From SZUA-35 sp964351995 (GTDB taxonomy: Bacteria; Actinomycetota; Acidimicrobiia; Acidimicrobiales; SZUA-35), in assembly GCA_964351995.1 (NCBI GenBank), contig CAYGQE010000012.1, positions 1-64,000 of the forward strand: a stretch of 64,000 nucleotides of DNA, given 5' to 3'. This document shows, piece by piece, positions 33,832 to 42,124 of this stretch. Each line of letters begins with the position of its first letter. Position 1 is the first letter of the stretch. The position numbers and the translations under genes are program-made. The notes under the pieces are model-generated. The model was given only the letters and a program-made list of their open reading frames with translations, was not told where the DNA came from and did not search any database.

Positions 33832-34626
33832 GTGACTCCTCGACCGCCAGCCAAGATTTTCACCGCGCTCGAGAGCCGCTCTGGCCTCGAATACACCAGT
33901 TGGAACGCCAGCCGCCGACTTCTCGAGCGGCTCCCCAAGGGCGACGGGCACCCCGTGCTGGTGCTCCCCGGCTTCACCGCAGCGGACGGTTCGACGTTGC
34001 AGCTACGGGCGCTTCTGCGACGTCTCGGCTACCGCACGTTCGGCTGGAAGCTGGGCAACAACCTCGGCCCCACACCACAGATCGTGCGAGGCCTGGAAGC
34101 TCGCCTGCTCGAGATCGCAGAGAAGGAAGAGCAACCGATCACCATCATTGGTTGGAGCCTCGGCGGCATCTACGCCCGCGATCTCGCTCGCCAGCACCCC
34201 GACCTCGTGCGTCAGGTCATCACCTTGGGCAGCCCGATTCGCATGACTCCCGGCGACCCCAGCGCAGCAAGCCGCCTCTGGGAGACCCTCGAACCACTGC
34301 ACGACACCCGAGCTGTCGGTCGCATCGGCGAACAGGACGAGCCGATGCCGGTGCCTTCAACGGCGGTCTACACCCGCAGCGACGGCGTGGTCCACTGGCG
34401 CCTGTGCCTCGAGGTGAAGGGTCCGCAGAGCGAGAGCGTCGAGGTTTTCGGCAGTCACTGCGGGCTCGGGTTCAACACCTCGGTCGCCATCGTGGTCGCT
34501 GATCGACTCGCTCAAGACGTCAGCAAATGGAAGCGGTTCCGGGCACCGATCTGGGCGCTTGCCGCCTTCCCCCGGGCAACCCATTGGAAGCCCGAGATGG
34601 TGAAGAAGGTCGTCGAAACGGTCTGA
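33832..34626 (+). CDS. Alpha/beta-hydrolase, lipase/esterase-like
   Basis: A 264-residue protein. LVLPGFTAADGST, the nucleophile elbow IIGWSLGGIYAR (GWSLGG), QVITLGSPIRM and the late GSHCGLGFN (catalytic-histidine region) match PGAP1/LCAT-like lipases in actinobacteria. GTG 33832 was chosen because the upstream in-frame residues are non-conserved and a TACGGT box sits six bases upstream. Its likely role is ester or lipid hydrolysis. No signal peptide. Confidence 0.85.
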   Translation: MTPRPPAKIFTALESRSGLEYTSWNASRRLLERLPKGDGHPVLVLPGFTAADGSTLQLRALLRRLGYRTFGWKLGNNLGPTPQIVRGLEARLLEIAEKEEQPITIIGWSLGGIYARDLARQHPDLVRQVITLGSPIRMTPGDPSAASRLWETLEPLHDTRAVGRIGEQDEPMPVPSTAVYTRSDGVVHWRLCLEVKGPQSESVEVFGSHCGLGFNTSVAIVVADRLAQDVSKWKRFRAPIWALAAFPRATHWKPEMVKKVVETV

Positions 34627-34645
34627 CCGCGCTGTCAGACTGCCT

Positions 34646-35152
34646 TCAGGCGGGAAGCACTTCTTTCAACAAGCCATCGCGCACGTCGTAGACGAAGCCG
34701 CGCACCTGATCCTTGTGAGGGATGAACGGTGTCATCGCAATGCGCACCAGCGACTGACGAACGTCGTTGTACGGGTCGGTGAAAGCTTCGAGCGACCACC
34801 ACGGCTTCACACCGGTCTCGGCTTCGATCTCGGCTCGGAACGCCGCTTCGTCGAGATCCTGCAGGCCGCAGTCGGTGTGGTGCAACAAGATGATCTCTTG
34901 GGTGCCGAGGTAGTGCTGCGAGAGACAAAGCGACCGGATCACATCGTCGGTCACGACACCACCGGCGTTGCGGATGATGTGGGCCTCTCCGTTGGCGAGC
35001 CCCAAGACCTGAAACGCGTCGATCCGAGAGTCCATACACGTCACCAGTGCCAGATGGCGGGTGGGATGAACTTCGAGCGCGGAGTCGTCGAAGGACTCGG
35101 CATAGGCGCGATTTCGGCCGACGAGTTCGTCAGCACTCGGTAGGAACGACAT
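34646..35152 (-). CDS. Beta-class carbonic anhydrase, downstream of mrp operon
   Basis: A 168-residue beta-carbonic anhydrase. Zinc ligands C39, H92 and C95 (TCMDSRID and LLHHTDCG) and the catalytic Asp-Arg dyad D41-R43 are present. ATG 35152 was chosen for its GGAG ribosome site; longer starts exist. It interconverts CO2 and bicarbonate in the cytoplasm. It lies 29 bp downstream of mrpG in the same direction, probably in the same transcript, linking CO2 hydration, which releases protons, to Na+/H+ exchange. Confidence 0.92.
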   Translation of the reverse strand: MSFLPSADELVGRNRAYAESFDDSALEVHPTRHLALVTCMDSRIDAFQVLGLANGEAHIIRNAGGVVTDDVIRSLCLSQHYLGTQEIILLHHTDCGLQDLDEAAFRAEIEAETGVKPWWSLEAFTDPYNDVRQSLVRIAMTPFIPHKDQVRGFVYDVRDGLLKEVLPA

Positions 35153-35181
35153 GGAATCTCCGGGACTTGCCATCAGAGCAT

Positions 35182-35514
35182 TCAATCGTCGCGGTCAGTC
35201 AACCGTTCTGCAACCTGCAACTCGTCGACGACGAGGTGATTGCCGGGTGTGGTGCGATGGACGGCACGGAACAACAGGTGGACACCGACCGGCAGCGTCA
35301 ACACCATGGCGGCGAGTGCAACGAGCAACAGCGCTGAGGACCCCCACCCGAGTTCGATGCCGGCACCGATGGCGACCAGAATGAATGCGACCGGGCTGGC
35401 CTTGCCCGCGGCGTGGAACCGGGCGTAGGAAGTCGAGAACTTGAGCAGCCCGATACCGGCCAAGACCGAGACGAATGAGCCAGCGAGCAGAAAGCCCGTC
35501 GCAATTGGAGACAT
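35182..35514 (-). CDS. mrpG: MrpG/MnhG cation antiporter subunit
   Basis: A 110-residue subunit with three hydrophobic helices; LAGIGLLKFSTSYARFHAAGKA is the MnhG/PhaG signature (seen as LLKFSTSYARFHAAGKA). Last gene of the complete mrpABCDEFG set; start ATG overlaps the mrpF stop by one base. It is part of the multisubunit Na+(Li+)/H+ antiporter complex in the membrane. The cytoplasmic C-terminal tail is charged. Confidence 0.9.
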   Translation of the reverse strand: MSPIATGFLLAGSFVSVLAGIGLLKFSTSYARFHAAGKASPVAFILVAIGAGIELGWGSSALLLVALAAMVLTLPVGVHLLFRAVHRTTPGNHLVVDELQVAERLTDRDD

Positions 35515-35786
35515 CAGTCCTCCTCCCCATCAGACGGCGGTTTGCTCTCGACGAACTTGCTCGCAGCCACCGTTGCGGTGAAGCCGACGATCGAGATCAC
35601 GATCAACAAACTCAGGTAGGTCGAGTCGCCGGTCTGTGCAGCGGAAGCGGCAACGGCACCCATGAGGGTGACCAGGGCAACGTCGAGGGCCACGACGCGA
35701 TCAGCGAGTGTTGGCCCCTGCAACAGACGAATACCGGCACACACGCCAGCGATCACGAACCCGGCGAGCACGATGGCGAACATCAT
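35514..35786 (-). CDS. mrpF: MrpF/MnhF cation antiporter subunit
   Basis: A 90-residue subunit with three helices; RLLQGPTLADRVVALDV is the strongly conserved MrpF motif with the functionally important aspartate. Starts at ATG 35786, overlapping mrpE by 4 bp, and overlaps mrpG by 1 bp. The acidic C-terminus (PPSDGEED) is cytoplasmic. Confidence 0.92.
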   Translation of the reverse strand: MMFAIVLAGFVIAGVCAGIRLLQGPTLADRVVALDVALVTLMGAVAASAAQTGDSTYLSLLIVISIVGFTATVAASKFVESKPPSDGEED

Positions 35787-36301
35787 GACCTCACCTCGGC
35801 AGTGAACGGAGAGTCGCCGACCGGCAAGGCGGCACACGCCAGCTCGGCCAGCTTGACCACGTGTTCGACCGTCTCTTCCTTGCGATCGTGGTGCAGCAGG
35901 TGGAGGTAGAGCGTGCCGGTGTCGGGGTCGGTGTCGACGACCGCGGTACCAGGTGTGACCGTGACAGCCACCACGAGAAGCAGCAAGTGACGCCGACTCT
36001 CTTCAGGAAGATGCACGGCCACGATCGACTCTTCGGTGTAGTCGGTCGGGGTCAGCACTTCCTTCGCCACGTTGACCGTGGCCAAGACGAGGTCCAGAGC
36101 CACCAGGCCGCCGAACTTGAGCAACGACACCACGCGAACACTGCCCCGGTTGGGTGTGCCCAAACCACCAGCGAGGACCGCAACCGCCAACAAGGTTCCG
36201 CTGAGGATGTTGGCAACCGAAACCGTTCGCCACATCGCGCACCACGCAGCGACGAGGAGGACGACGGTGATCATTCGCCTCGGCGACAAGAAGTCTCTCA
36301 T
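35783..36301 (-). CDS. mrpE: MrpE/MnhE cation antiporter subunit
   Basis: A 172-residue subunit: two N-terminal helices and the conserved TVTPGTAVVDTD-like motif followed by a soluble domain with LYLHLLHHD. ATG 36301 (overlapping the mrpD stop by 4 bp) replaces a longer open frame whose first 29 codons are within mrpD. Needed for full Mrp complex activity in studied systems. Confidence 0.92.
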   Translation of the reverse strand: MRDFLSPRRMITVVLLVAAWCAMWRTVSVANILSGTLLAVAVLAGGLGTPNRGSVRVVSLLKFGGLVALDLVLATVNVAKEVLTPTDYTEESIVAVHLPEESRRHLLLLVVAVTVTPGTAVVDTDPDTGTLYLHLLHHDRKEETVEHVVKLAELACAALPVGDSPFTAEVRS

Positions 36302-37797
36302 GAGCCCGCCACCTCGGAACCGACCACTGCGTCGATGTAAGCAGTCTGACCAAGCAGGTCGGTAGCGGCCCGTTCGCTCATGTCCCACAGCGGCCCAGCG
36401 AACAGCGCCACACCGAGGGTGACGAGTACAGCGGCCGAGGTGGCAGCGGTCATCACGCCACGGTCTGCTTTGTCCAAACGTTGCGATCGATCGGTAGCGC
36501 CAGGCTCGCCCCAGAACACTCCGAGCCAGATCTTGCTCATGGAGAGCAACGTCAGCACGCTACCGACCAGTGCCACCACCACGATCGGTGTGGACACATC
36601 GGCAATGCCGGCATCGATCAGCGCAAGTTTGGCCACGAACCCCGAGAACGGCGGTAGACCAGCAAGGCTGAGGGCAGGGAGAGCGAAGAGCAGGGCAACG
36701 ATCGGGCGTCGAGCTGCCATGCCACCGCTGCGGTCCAGTGCTGACGTTCCCTGGTCTTCCTCGATGAGGCCACCCACGAGGAACAACACGGTCTTGACCG
36801 GAATCTGGTGGACGAGGAACAACACGGCGCCGGCAACACCGGCCACCGAGAACAGCCCGAGACCCATCAGCATGTAGCCGATCTGGCTGACGATGTGGAA
36901 CGACAGGATCCGCTTGACGTCATCCTGAGCAAGCGCCCCGGCAACACCAACCATCATCGTCACGCCGGCCAAGACCAGGATCACCGGGCCAAGATCGCTC
37001 ATGCCGGTCAAGGTGTGGAATCGAATGAGAACGTAGACGCCGATCTTGGTCAACAACCCGGCGAAGACGGCGGTGATCGTGGTCGGTGCTGTTGGGTAGC
37101 TGTCCGGGAGCCAGGAGAACAGCGGGAAGACCGCTGCCTTGGTACCAAACACCACCAGGAACCAGAGGCCGATGCCGAGGCGAGTGCCATCGGCCAGTTC
37201 GGGGATGCGCTCGGAAAGCAGTGCCATGTTCACCGTGCCGGTGGCGGCGTAGACGAACGCCAAGCCGAAAATGAACAAGGTCGACGCCATCAGGTTCATG
37301 ACCACGTAGGTCATGCCAGCCCGAATCTGGCCCCGGTGACCCTGGTGGGTGAGCAACACATAGCTCGACACCAGGATGAGTTCGAAGGCAACGAAGAGCG
37401 TGAAGAGATCGCCAGTGAGGATGGCGAGCGCAACACCAGCGGTGAGCACGAGCAGCAACGGAGGAGCCGTTCTGGCATCGGCACCCCACGCAGTCCTGCG
37501 CTGGCCGATCGAGAACACTTCAACGATCAAGATCGTGACCATGGCAGCGACCAAGACCATGACCGCGAACAAGTCGGCCACGAGCACGATGCCGAGCTCG
37601 GGGCTCCATCCACCGACCTGGACCACAACCGTGCCGGAACGCTCGACGTCGACGGCAAGGACGACCGACATCACCGTGACCCCGAGCAACGTACCCAGCG
37701 TGATCAGGTCACGAGGCAGGCTCCGGTTGCGAACGCCGAGCGCAGCAGCGGCCGCCAGCAGCGGCACGCCAACGATCAACCCAACGACGGAGCTCAT
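36298..37797 (-). CDS. mrpD: MrpD/MnhD proton-pumping-like antiporter subunit
   Basis: A 499-residue NuoM/NuoN-like subunit with about 14 helices. Key channel residues appear in LVAFELILVSSYVLL (TM glutamate), FSWLPDSYPTAPTTITAVFAGLLTKIGVYVLIR (lysine TM, seen as LLTKIGVYVL) and QIGYMLMGLGLF. Forms the antiporter core with MrpA. Overlaps both neighbours by 4 bp. Confidence 0.94.
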   Translation of the reverse strand: MSSVVGLIVGVPLLAAAAALGVRNRSLPRDLITLGTLLGVTVMSVVLAVDVERSGTVVVQVGGWSPELGIVLVADLFAVMVLVAAMVTILIVEVFSIGQRRTAWGADARTAPPLLLVLTAGVALAILTGDLFTLFVAFELILVSSYVLLTHQGHRGQIRAGMTYVVMNLMASTLFIFGLAFVYAATGTVNMALLSERIPELADGTRLGIGLWFLVVFGTKAAVFPLFSWLPDSYPTAPTTITAVFAGLLTKIGVYVLIRFHTLTGMSDLGPVILVLAGVTMMVGVAGALAQDDVKRILSFHIVSQIGYMLMGLGLFSVAGVAGAVLFLVHQIPVKTVLFLVGGLIEEDQGTSALDRSGGMAARRPIVALLFALPALSLAGLPPFSGFVAKLALIDAGIADVSTPIVVVALVGSVLTLLSMSKIWLGVFWGEPGATDRSQRLDKADRGVMTAATSAAVLVTLGVALFAGPLWDMSERAATDLLGQTAYIDAVVGSEVAGS

Positions 37798-38144
37798 GAC
37801 GCTTCCCCTGCGATACGACGGTCTTCGAGGTCATCTTCGACCAGGTCATCACCGGTGAGTTGGTTCTGTCGACGAGCAAGCGCCAGGAGGAAGAGCGTCA
37901 AGCCAAAGGCGATCACGATGGCAGTGAGGGACAGCGCCTGCGGGAGTGGATCAGAGATTGCGCCCTCGACTTGATCTGCAACCGGGGCATCACCGGATGG
38001 ACCGCCAGACGCAAGAAGCGCAAGGACAGCGGCGTGTCCCAACATCGAGAAACCAAGGACGATCCGACTGAGCGAACGGGCAGTGACGAGATACACGCCA
38101 ATGGCGGTGAGGCCGCCAATAGCGAAGAGAAGTGCGCCGCTCAT
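37794..38144 (-). CDS. mrpC: MrpC/MnhC NuoK-like antiporter subunit
   Basis: A 116-residue NuoK-like subunit with three helices: GGLTAIGVYLVTARSLSRIVLGFSMLGHAAVL is the NuoK/MnhC core, and SDPLPQALSLTAIVIAFGLT carries the conserved DPLPQALVLTAIVI motif. The C-terminal tail (DDLVEDDLEDRR) is acidic. Overlaps mrpB and mrpD by 4 bp. Confidence 0.93.
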   Translation of the reverse strand: MSGALLFAIGGLTAIGVYLVTARSLSRIVLGFSMLGHAAVLALLASGGPSGDAPVADQVEGAISDPLPQALSLTAIVIAFGLTLFLLALARRQNQLTGDDLVEDDLEDRRIAGEAS

Positions 38145-38593
38145 CGGGCGGCCTCTGGCGCTTCAGACGTGTCGATCGTGCCATCTCGATTGATGGCGCC
38201 AAGGCCTTCGAGAACGGCGAGCACGAGCCCAACCACGATCAGCGTGACACCAAGATCGAACACGAGCGCCGAGCCACCTTTGATCTTGCCGAGGAGCGGC
38301 AGCGTGGTTTCGAGGACGATCTGGTCGAGAAGCACCTCACCAGCCACGAGCGGGGCCAGAGCCAGCAAGCCACACACGACACCACCGACCGCAAGCACGG
38401 TGATGGCATCTGCCGGTTGCCGCAGACCAGCGACCATGCGGAGGGCCGCTACCGATCCGAGCACCAGGCCAGCAGCGAAACCACCGCCCGGCTGGTTGTG
38501 ACCGGCAAAGAAGAGATACGCGGCGAGGGTGATCGCCAGAGGGCTGACAACGCGAATGCCGGTGACAACGATCGGCGACTGCGGAGCGATCAT
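38141..38593 (-). CDS. mrpB: MrpB/MnhB antiporter subunit
   Basis: A 150-residue MnhB protein with four helices. The signature AGHNQPGGGFAAGLV is intact, and GGSALVFDLGVTLIVVGLVLAVL closes the domain. Overlaps mrpA (4 bp) and mrpC (4 bp). Confidence 0.93.
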   Translation of the reverse strand: MIAPQSPIVVTGIRVVSPLAITLAAYLFFAGHNQPGGGFAAGLVLGSVAALRMVAGLRQPADAITVLAVGGVVCGLLALAPLVAGEVLLDQIVLETTLPLLGKIKGGSALVFDLGVTLIVVGLVLAVLEGLGAINRDGTIDTSEAPEAAR

Positions 38594-40848
38594 GCTGGGC
38601 TCGCTTCTCTGTCGTCTTCACGAGCGGCGTTTCGCAACGCGAGGACACCGACGGCGACCACGATCAGCACCACGACCTCGCCGAGCGTGTCGAGAGCACG
38701 AACGTCGGTGAGGATCACGTTGACGATGTTGTTGCCCCCGCCTTCGTCAACGCCTCGAGCGACGAGCTCGGCCGTCGCCGGCTCGCCGGTGGGCGCCGAG
38801 GCCGATGACGCCAAGGCCGCCATGACCGAGAGCCCAGCGATGAAGGACACCGCCAAGCGGGCCGATCGCCACAATCCACCCACGGGTGGGAACTTGCGAC
38901 CGAGATGCCCAAGGCCGAAGACGAAGCCGACAACGACGACGGTCTCGACCAGGATCTGGGTGATGGCGAGGTCCGGCGCACCGTGCACCACGAAGATGCC
39001 CGTGATGGCGAGGCCAACGAAGCCGAGGCCCAGAGCAGCACCGAGCCGAGAGCCGACCGCCGCTGCGATCACTCCTGAAGCCACAGCAATCGCAGCCAGC
39101 ACCGCCTGCGCCGGTCGGTCCCAGCGGTAGATGGCATCGGTGTCGATCGACCACCAGAACGGGGTGATGGCGACCGAAGCGGTCAGGGTCATCGTTGCCA
39201 TGTAGACCGGCAGCGATCCGTGCTGCACACGACCGGCAATCTTCTTCGATACCACGATGACGTTGTCGACGATCGAGTCGACGAGATCAGCGCCGATCGT
39301 CCGGGGCACCTTGATCGGCGCCCTCGATGCCAGCAGGCCGACGACGATCCCGGCAATCACGAGAGCGACAGAGACCTGGAACCCAGTGGTGAAGCCAGGC
39401 CAGGCCTTCAATGCGTATTCGGCGGCAGCAGGGTCGACCTGCTCGGCTGCGGGTCGGATCAGGTCGTTGATCCAATCAAGGGTGAAGAACAACACGAAGC
39501 TGAGCAGGCCCAGAAGCGCTGAAGGCACCGCCATTGCTGGTCGAAGCGGGCCGACCTCGGTGGCGGGGCCAGACCCGAACACACCGATCATGAACCGCAG
39601 GGTGTAGGCGACGGTGAGCGTGGCGCCGCCCACGATCAAGGCGATGAGCATCGTGCCCTCGGTGCCGTCCACCAGCAGCGCACCCTCGACCGCCGCTTCT
39701 TTTGCCGCAAACCCGAGCACGGGCCCCGCGCCAGCCATCGAGAGTCCGGAGACGACGGCGATGCCGAACGCCAGCGGCATCGAGCGGGCGAGCCCGCCGA
39801 GTTCTCGGATGTCTCGAGTGCCGGTCCGGACGTCGATCTCGCCGACGACCATGAACAGCGCCGCTTTGAAGATGGCATGAGCAAAGACGATCGAGATGGC
39901 AGCGAAGGTCGCTTTGCCCGTTCCCATCGACAACAACGTGACCATGAAGCCGAGTTGGGACACCGTGCCCCAGGCCAAGATCAGCTTGGCGTCGGCGTGA
40001 CGGAGCGCCCCGATGGCACCCCAGAACATGGTGACAACGCCGAGTGTGAGACCGATCCACTTCCACCCATCAGCGCCGTCGAGCACGGGGGCGATCACGG
40101 CGACGAGGAACACGCCCGCTTTCACCATCGTGGCGGAATGCAGGTAGGCCGACACGGGGGTGGGAGCCGCCATGGCGCCGGGAAGCCACACGTGGAACGG
40201 GAACTGCGCCGACTTCGTGGCCGCAGCGGCCATCAGCAGCGCAACAGCCACCGTGGCACCGGTGCCGGTGATCGGCTCCATCTCACTGAGCACGGCGGTG
40301 CCAGTCTGGTCGACGAGCACGACGAGGCCGGCAAGAAGCGACAGGCCACCAGCGACGGTGATGACCAACGCCCGACGAGCGGCGTAACGAGATGCGGCGT
40401 AGGTGTTCTTGAACCCAACGAGCAGGAAAGAAGTGATGGATGTGAGTTCCCAGAACAGGAAGAGTGTCCATACCGAGTCAGACCAGACCAGCCCGAGCAT
40501 TGCGGTGGAAAAGGCGAGAAGCGTGGCTGCGAAGCGGTTCAGGCCTTCGGCCCCGGCCGAGAAGTAGCCGGCGGCGTAGACGAACACGCCGGCACCAATG
40601 CCGGAAACAAGCAGGGTCATCAAGCCGGCGAGTGGGTCGACTTCGAAGCGCAGACTGAGATCGAGCCCTGAGACCCACGCCCGTTCGGCGACAGGAGCAG
40701 TCTCAGCACCGAGCGTCGTCGCACCCCAGATGACCGTGGCCAACGGCGGAAGCGCTGCGAGCCCGAACACCCATCGTCCAAGGGACGACGGGGCAACCGC
40801 GATGCCGAGGATCACGAAAACGTGAAGGAACAGAAGCGTCCAGATCAT
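38590..40848 (-). CDS. mrpA: MrpA/MnhA large antiporter subunit
   Basis: A 752-residue protein: an N-terminal NuoL-like proton-conducting domain (WLPGAMAAPTPVSAYLHSATMVKAGVFLV, split here as WLPGAMAAPTPVSAYLHS and MVKAGVFLV, with FWELTSITSFLLVGF upstream) and a C-terminal MnhB-like/PhaA extension (GAPDLAITQILVETVVVVGFV, shown as GAPDLAITQILVET) characteristic of MrpA. It is the first gene of a seven-gene operon with every junction overlapping. The 204-bp gap upstream is shared with a divergent small-gene operon and carries the candidate shared motif at 40941-40957. Na+/H+ exchange for pH and sodium homeostasis is the family role. Confidence 0.94.
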   Translation of the reverse strand: MIWTLLFLHVFVILGIAVAPSSLGRWVFGLAALPPLATVIWGATTLGAETAPVAERAWVSGLDLSLRFEVDPLAGLMTLLVSGIGAGVFVYAAGYFSAGAEGLNRFAATLLAFSTAMLGLVWSDSVWTLFLFWELTSITSFLLVGFKNTYAASRYAARRALVITVAGGLSLLAGLVVLVDQTGTAVLSEMEPITGTGATVAVALLMAAAATKSAQFPFHVWLPGAMAAPTPVSAYLHSATMVKAGVFLVAVIAPVLDGADGWKWIGLTLGVVTMFWGAIGALRHADAKLILAWGTVSQLGFMVTLLSMGTGKATFAAISIVFAHAIFKAALFMVVGEIDVRTGTRDIRELGGLARSMPLAFGIAVVSGLSMAGAGPVLGFAAKEAAVEGALLVDGTEGTMLIALIVGGATLTVAYTLRFMIGVFGSGPATEVGPLRPAMAVPSALLGLLSFVLFFTLDWINDLIRPAAEQVDPAAAEYALKAWPGFTTGFQVSVALVIAGIVVGLLASRAPIKVPRTIGADLVDSIVDNVIVVSKKIAGRVQHGSLPVYMATMTLTASVAITPFWWSIDTDAIYRWDRPAQAVLAAIAVASGVIAAAVGSRLGAALGLGFVGLAITGIFVVHGAPDLAITQILVETVVVVGFVFGLGHLGRKFPPVGGLWRSARLAVSFIAGLSVMAALASSASAPTGEPATAELVARGVDEGGGNNIVNVILTDVRALDTLGEVVVLIVVAVGVLALRNAAREDDREASPA

Positions 40849-40940
40849 CGGGTTGTCACGTTCGGCATGGTCGGTTCACCCAGTATCAGGAGCTGACTGG
40901 AAGAATACGAAGGTAACGCAAACACCACAACCTCAATAGC

Positions 40941-40957
40941 GGTATTTCAAATGGTGT
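40941..40957 (-). promoter_or_regulatory. Candidate shared regulator motif upstream of mrpA
   Basis: On the minus strand reads ACACC-ATTTGAAATA-CC, close in layout to the blocks upstream of dabB and in the 41010-41035 palindrome. Aligned by eye. Confidence 0.4.
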
Positions 40958-41002
40958 GTTCAATCAGGTACATCTCCGGGGGGCGATAAGGTTTCGAAAC
41001 AC

Positions 41003-41035
41003 TTGACAAAATACACCCTTTGCATAAGGTGTATT
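41003..41035 (+). promoter_or_regulatory. Promoter with 26-bp near-palindromic operator
   Basis: TTGACA (41003-41008), 16-bp spacer, TAAGGT (41025-41030). Overlapping it, 41010-41035 is a palindrome with 11 of 13 base pairs matching and perfect outer arms AATACACC/GGTGTATT. A dimeric regulator bound here would block RNA polymerase. The unit contains the shared 17-bp motif (41013-41029). Confidence 0.65.
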
Positions 41036-41052
41036 GGATAGGAGGTTCTGAG

Positions 41053-41439
41053 ATGACCATCGCAGACGCAAGAAACAAGACTGCACGAATCGAAGCAACC
41101 CATCCATCGAGTCGCCGGAGCTCCGGCAGATCTCCCCAGGCCATGACCGCTCTTGCGGGGCGCATCAGAGCCCTGCAGCGGTCCGAACCAAGCGTCACTG
41201 GCGAAGCACGATCAGCGGCAATCGCCGAGCTGACAGCGGCAGAGTTGCGGCTCGAACGTCTTTCTCTTCAAACCTGGCGTTCTGACCACGACCAAACCCA
41301 GTTGCTTGCCGACACCTTCACGCTCGCACAAGACATCGACCGTCTGGCTCGCCTGTGGCCAGCCGATGCGATTGCCAACCTCGCCATCGCTGCGGCCCAC
41401 CGACCCCATCTCCAGGACCCCGATCGGAAAGCTGCTTGA
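41053..41439 (+). CDS. Hypothetical protein, 128 residues, first gene of palindrome-controlled operon
   Basis: Soluble, helix-rich protein with an Arg/Ser-rich N-terminal 40 residues and then predicted amphipathic helices (AIAELTAAELRLERLSLQTW, LLADTFTLAQDIDRLARLW) that may form a coiled coil. No domain recognised. It has the best ribosome site in this region (AGGAGG at 41040-41045, ATG 41053) and a strong promoter. Its stop overlaps the next gene's start (TGATG), so it is translationally coupled to the small membrane protein. A role in regulation or stress linked to the CPA2 antiporter is possible; unknown. Confidence 0.75.
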   Translation: MTIADARNKTARIEATHPSSRRSSGRSPQAMTALAGRIRALQRSEPSVTGEARSAAIAELTAAELRLERLSLQTWRSDHDQTQLLADTFTLAQDIDRLARLWPADAIANLAIAAAHRPHLQDPDRKAA

Positions 41440-41666
41440 TGATTGCTTCGATTCTCGTCTTGACCCTGTGGGCGTCCATCGGTGTCGTTCTGGCGGTGCG
41501 CACCGCTCAGCCGGGCGAACCTCGGTTTGCCTGGGCCCCCGTCGCCATGATCCTCGGACCGCTGTGGGCACCGGTCGCACTCGACCGGCGGATGATCGCC
41601 GACGACGAGCTCGTCGCCGACCAACACCGCGTCGCCGACCAACACCGCCTCGCCGACCAACACTGA
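41439..41666 (+). CDS. Small membrane protein (75 residues) with C-terminal VADQHR repeats
   Basis: Begins at ATG 41439 overlapping the previous stop. Two hydrophobic segments, about residues 2-21 (SILVLTLWASIGVVLAV) and 32-49 (FAWAPVAMILGPLWAPVAL), followed by a hydrophilic tail with three copies of a six-residue unit (VADQHR, VADQHR, LADQH). The tail is encoded by an 18-bp tandem DNA repeat. It precedes the second winged-helix regulator by 7 bp. No family recognised. Confidence 0.7.
   Translation: MIASILVLTLWASIGVVLAVRTAQPGEPRFAWAPVAMILGPLWAPVALDRRMIADDELVADQHRVADQHRLADQH
41613..41663 (+). repeat. 18-bp in-frame tandem repeat (2.8 copies)
   Basis: Unit GTCGCCGACCAACACCGC repeated almost exactly within the 3' end of the small membrane-protein gene; copy number could vary by slippage. 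Confidence 0.8.
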
Positions 41667-41673
41667 GGCCGAA

Positions 41674-42024
41674 ATGGGGGAACACATCAACCATCACGGG
41701 CCCGACAGCCCCGAAGGTCTCGGTTCTTGGACCTTCCTCACCAACCACGCTCATGTCCTGTTGGCTCTACACCGCGATCCCGATCTCAGGCAGCGAGACA
41801 TCGCCAGCCTCGTCGGCATCACCGAGGGAGCGGTGCAGCGCATCCTGAACGAACTCGAACACACCGGCTACCTGAGCATCGAGCGCGTGGGGCGGCGGAA
41901 TCACTATGAGGTGAAGACCGATGCTCAGCTCCGTCACCCACTCGATGCCGGTCACACCGTTGGCGAAGTGCTGAACAGCCTGAGACCGGCGGCGGCCGAT
42001 AGCAGAGAACAAAGCGCCGCCTAA
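41674..42024 (+). CDS. Small winged-helix transcriptional regulator, paralogue 2
   Basis: A 116-residue winged helix with the same architecture as the 12004 and 44354 genes: SWTFLTNHAHVLLAL, RDPDLRQRDIASLVGIT, GAVQRILNELEHTGYL and wing RVGRRNHYEV. Closer to paralogue 3 (GAVQRI versus AVSTLI in paralogue 1). It ends an operon with two unknown small proteins and lies 100 bp before the CPA2 antiporter. Likely binds the 41010-41035 palindrome (autoregulation); inferred from context. Confidence 0.85.
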   Translation: MGEHINHHGPDSPEGLGSWTFLTNHAHVLLALHRDPDLRQRDIASLVGITEGAVQRILNELEHTGYLSIERVGRRNHYEVKTDAQLRHPLDAGHTVGEVLNSLRPAAADSREQSAA

Positions 42025-42124
42025 CTCTGCCCAGGTCGCCACCGTCTGTTTGAATTTCTCAGACAGCGACTCCGGCACCCACGGCGACATCGGCGTCGCT
42101 GCTGCGACCAAAGGACGGTGACTC

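Noticed and set aside
36808..37974. 388-residue plus-strand ORF antisense to mrpD
   Set aside because: Asp/Glu/His/Gln-rich translation typical of antisense to membrane genes; mrpD motifs are intact on the other strand.
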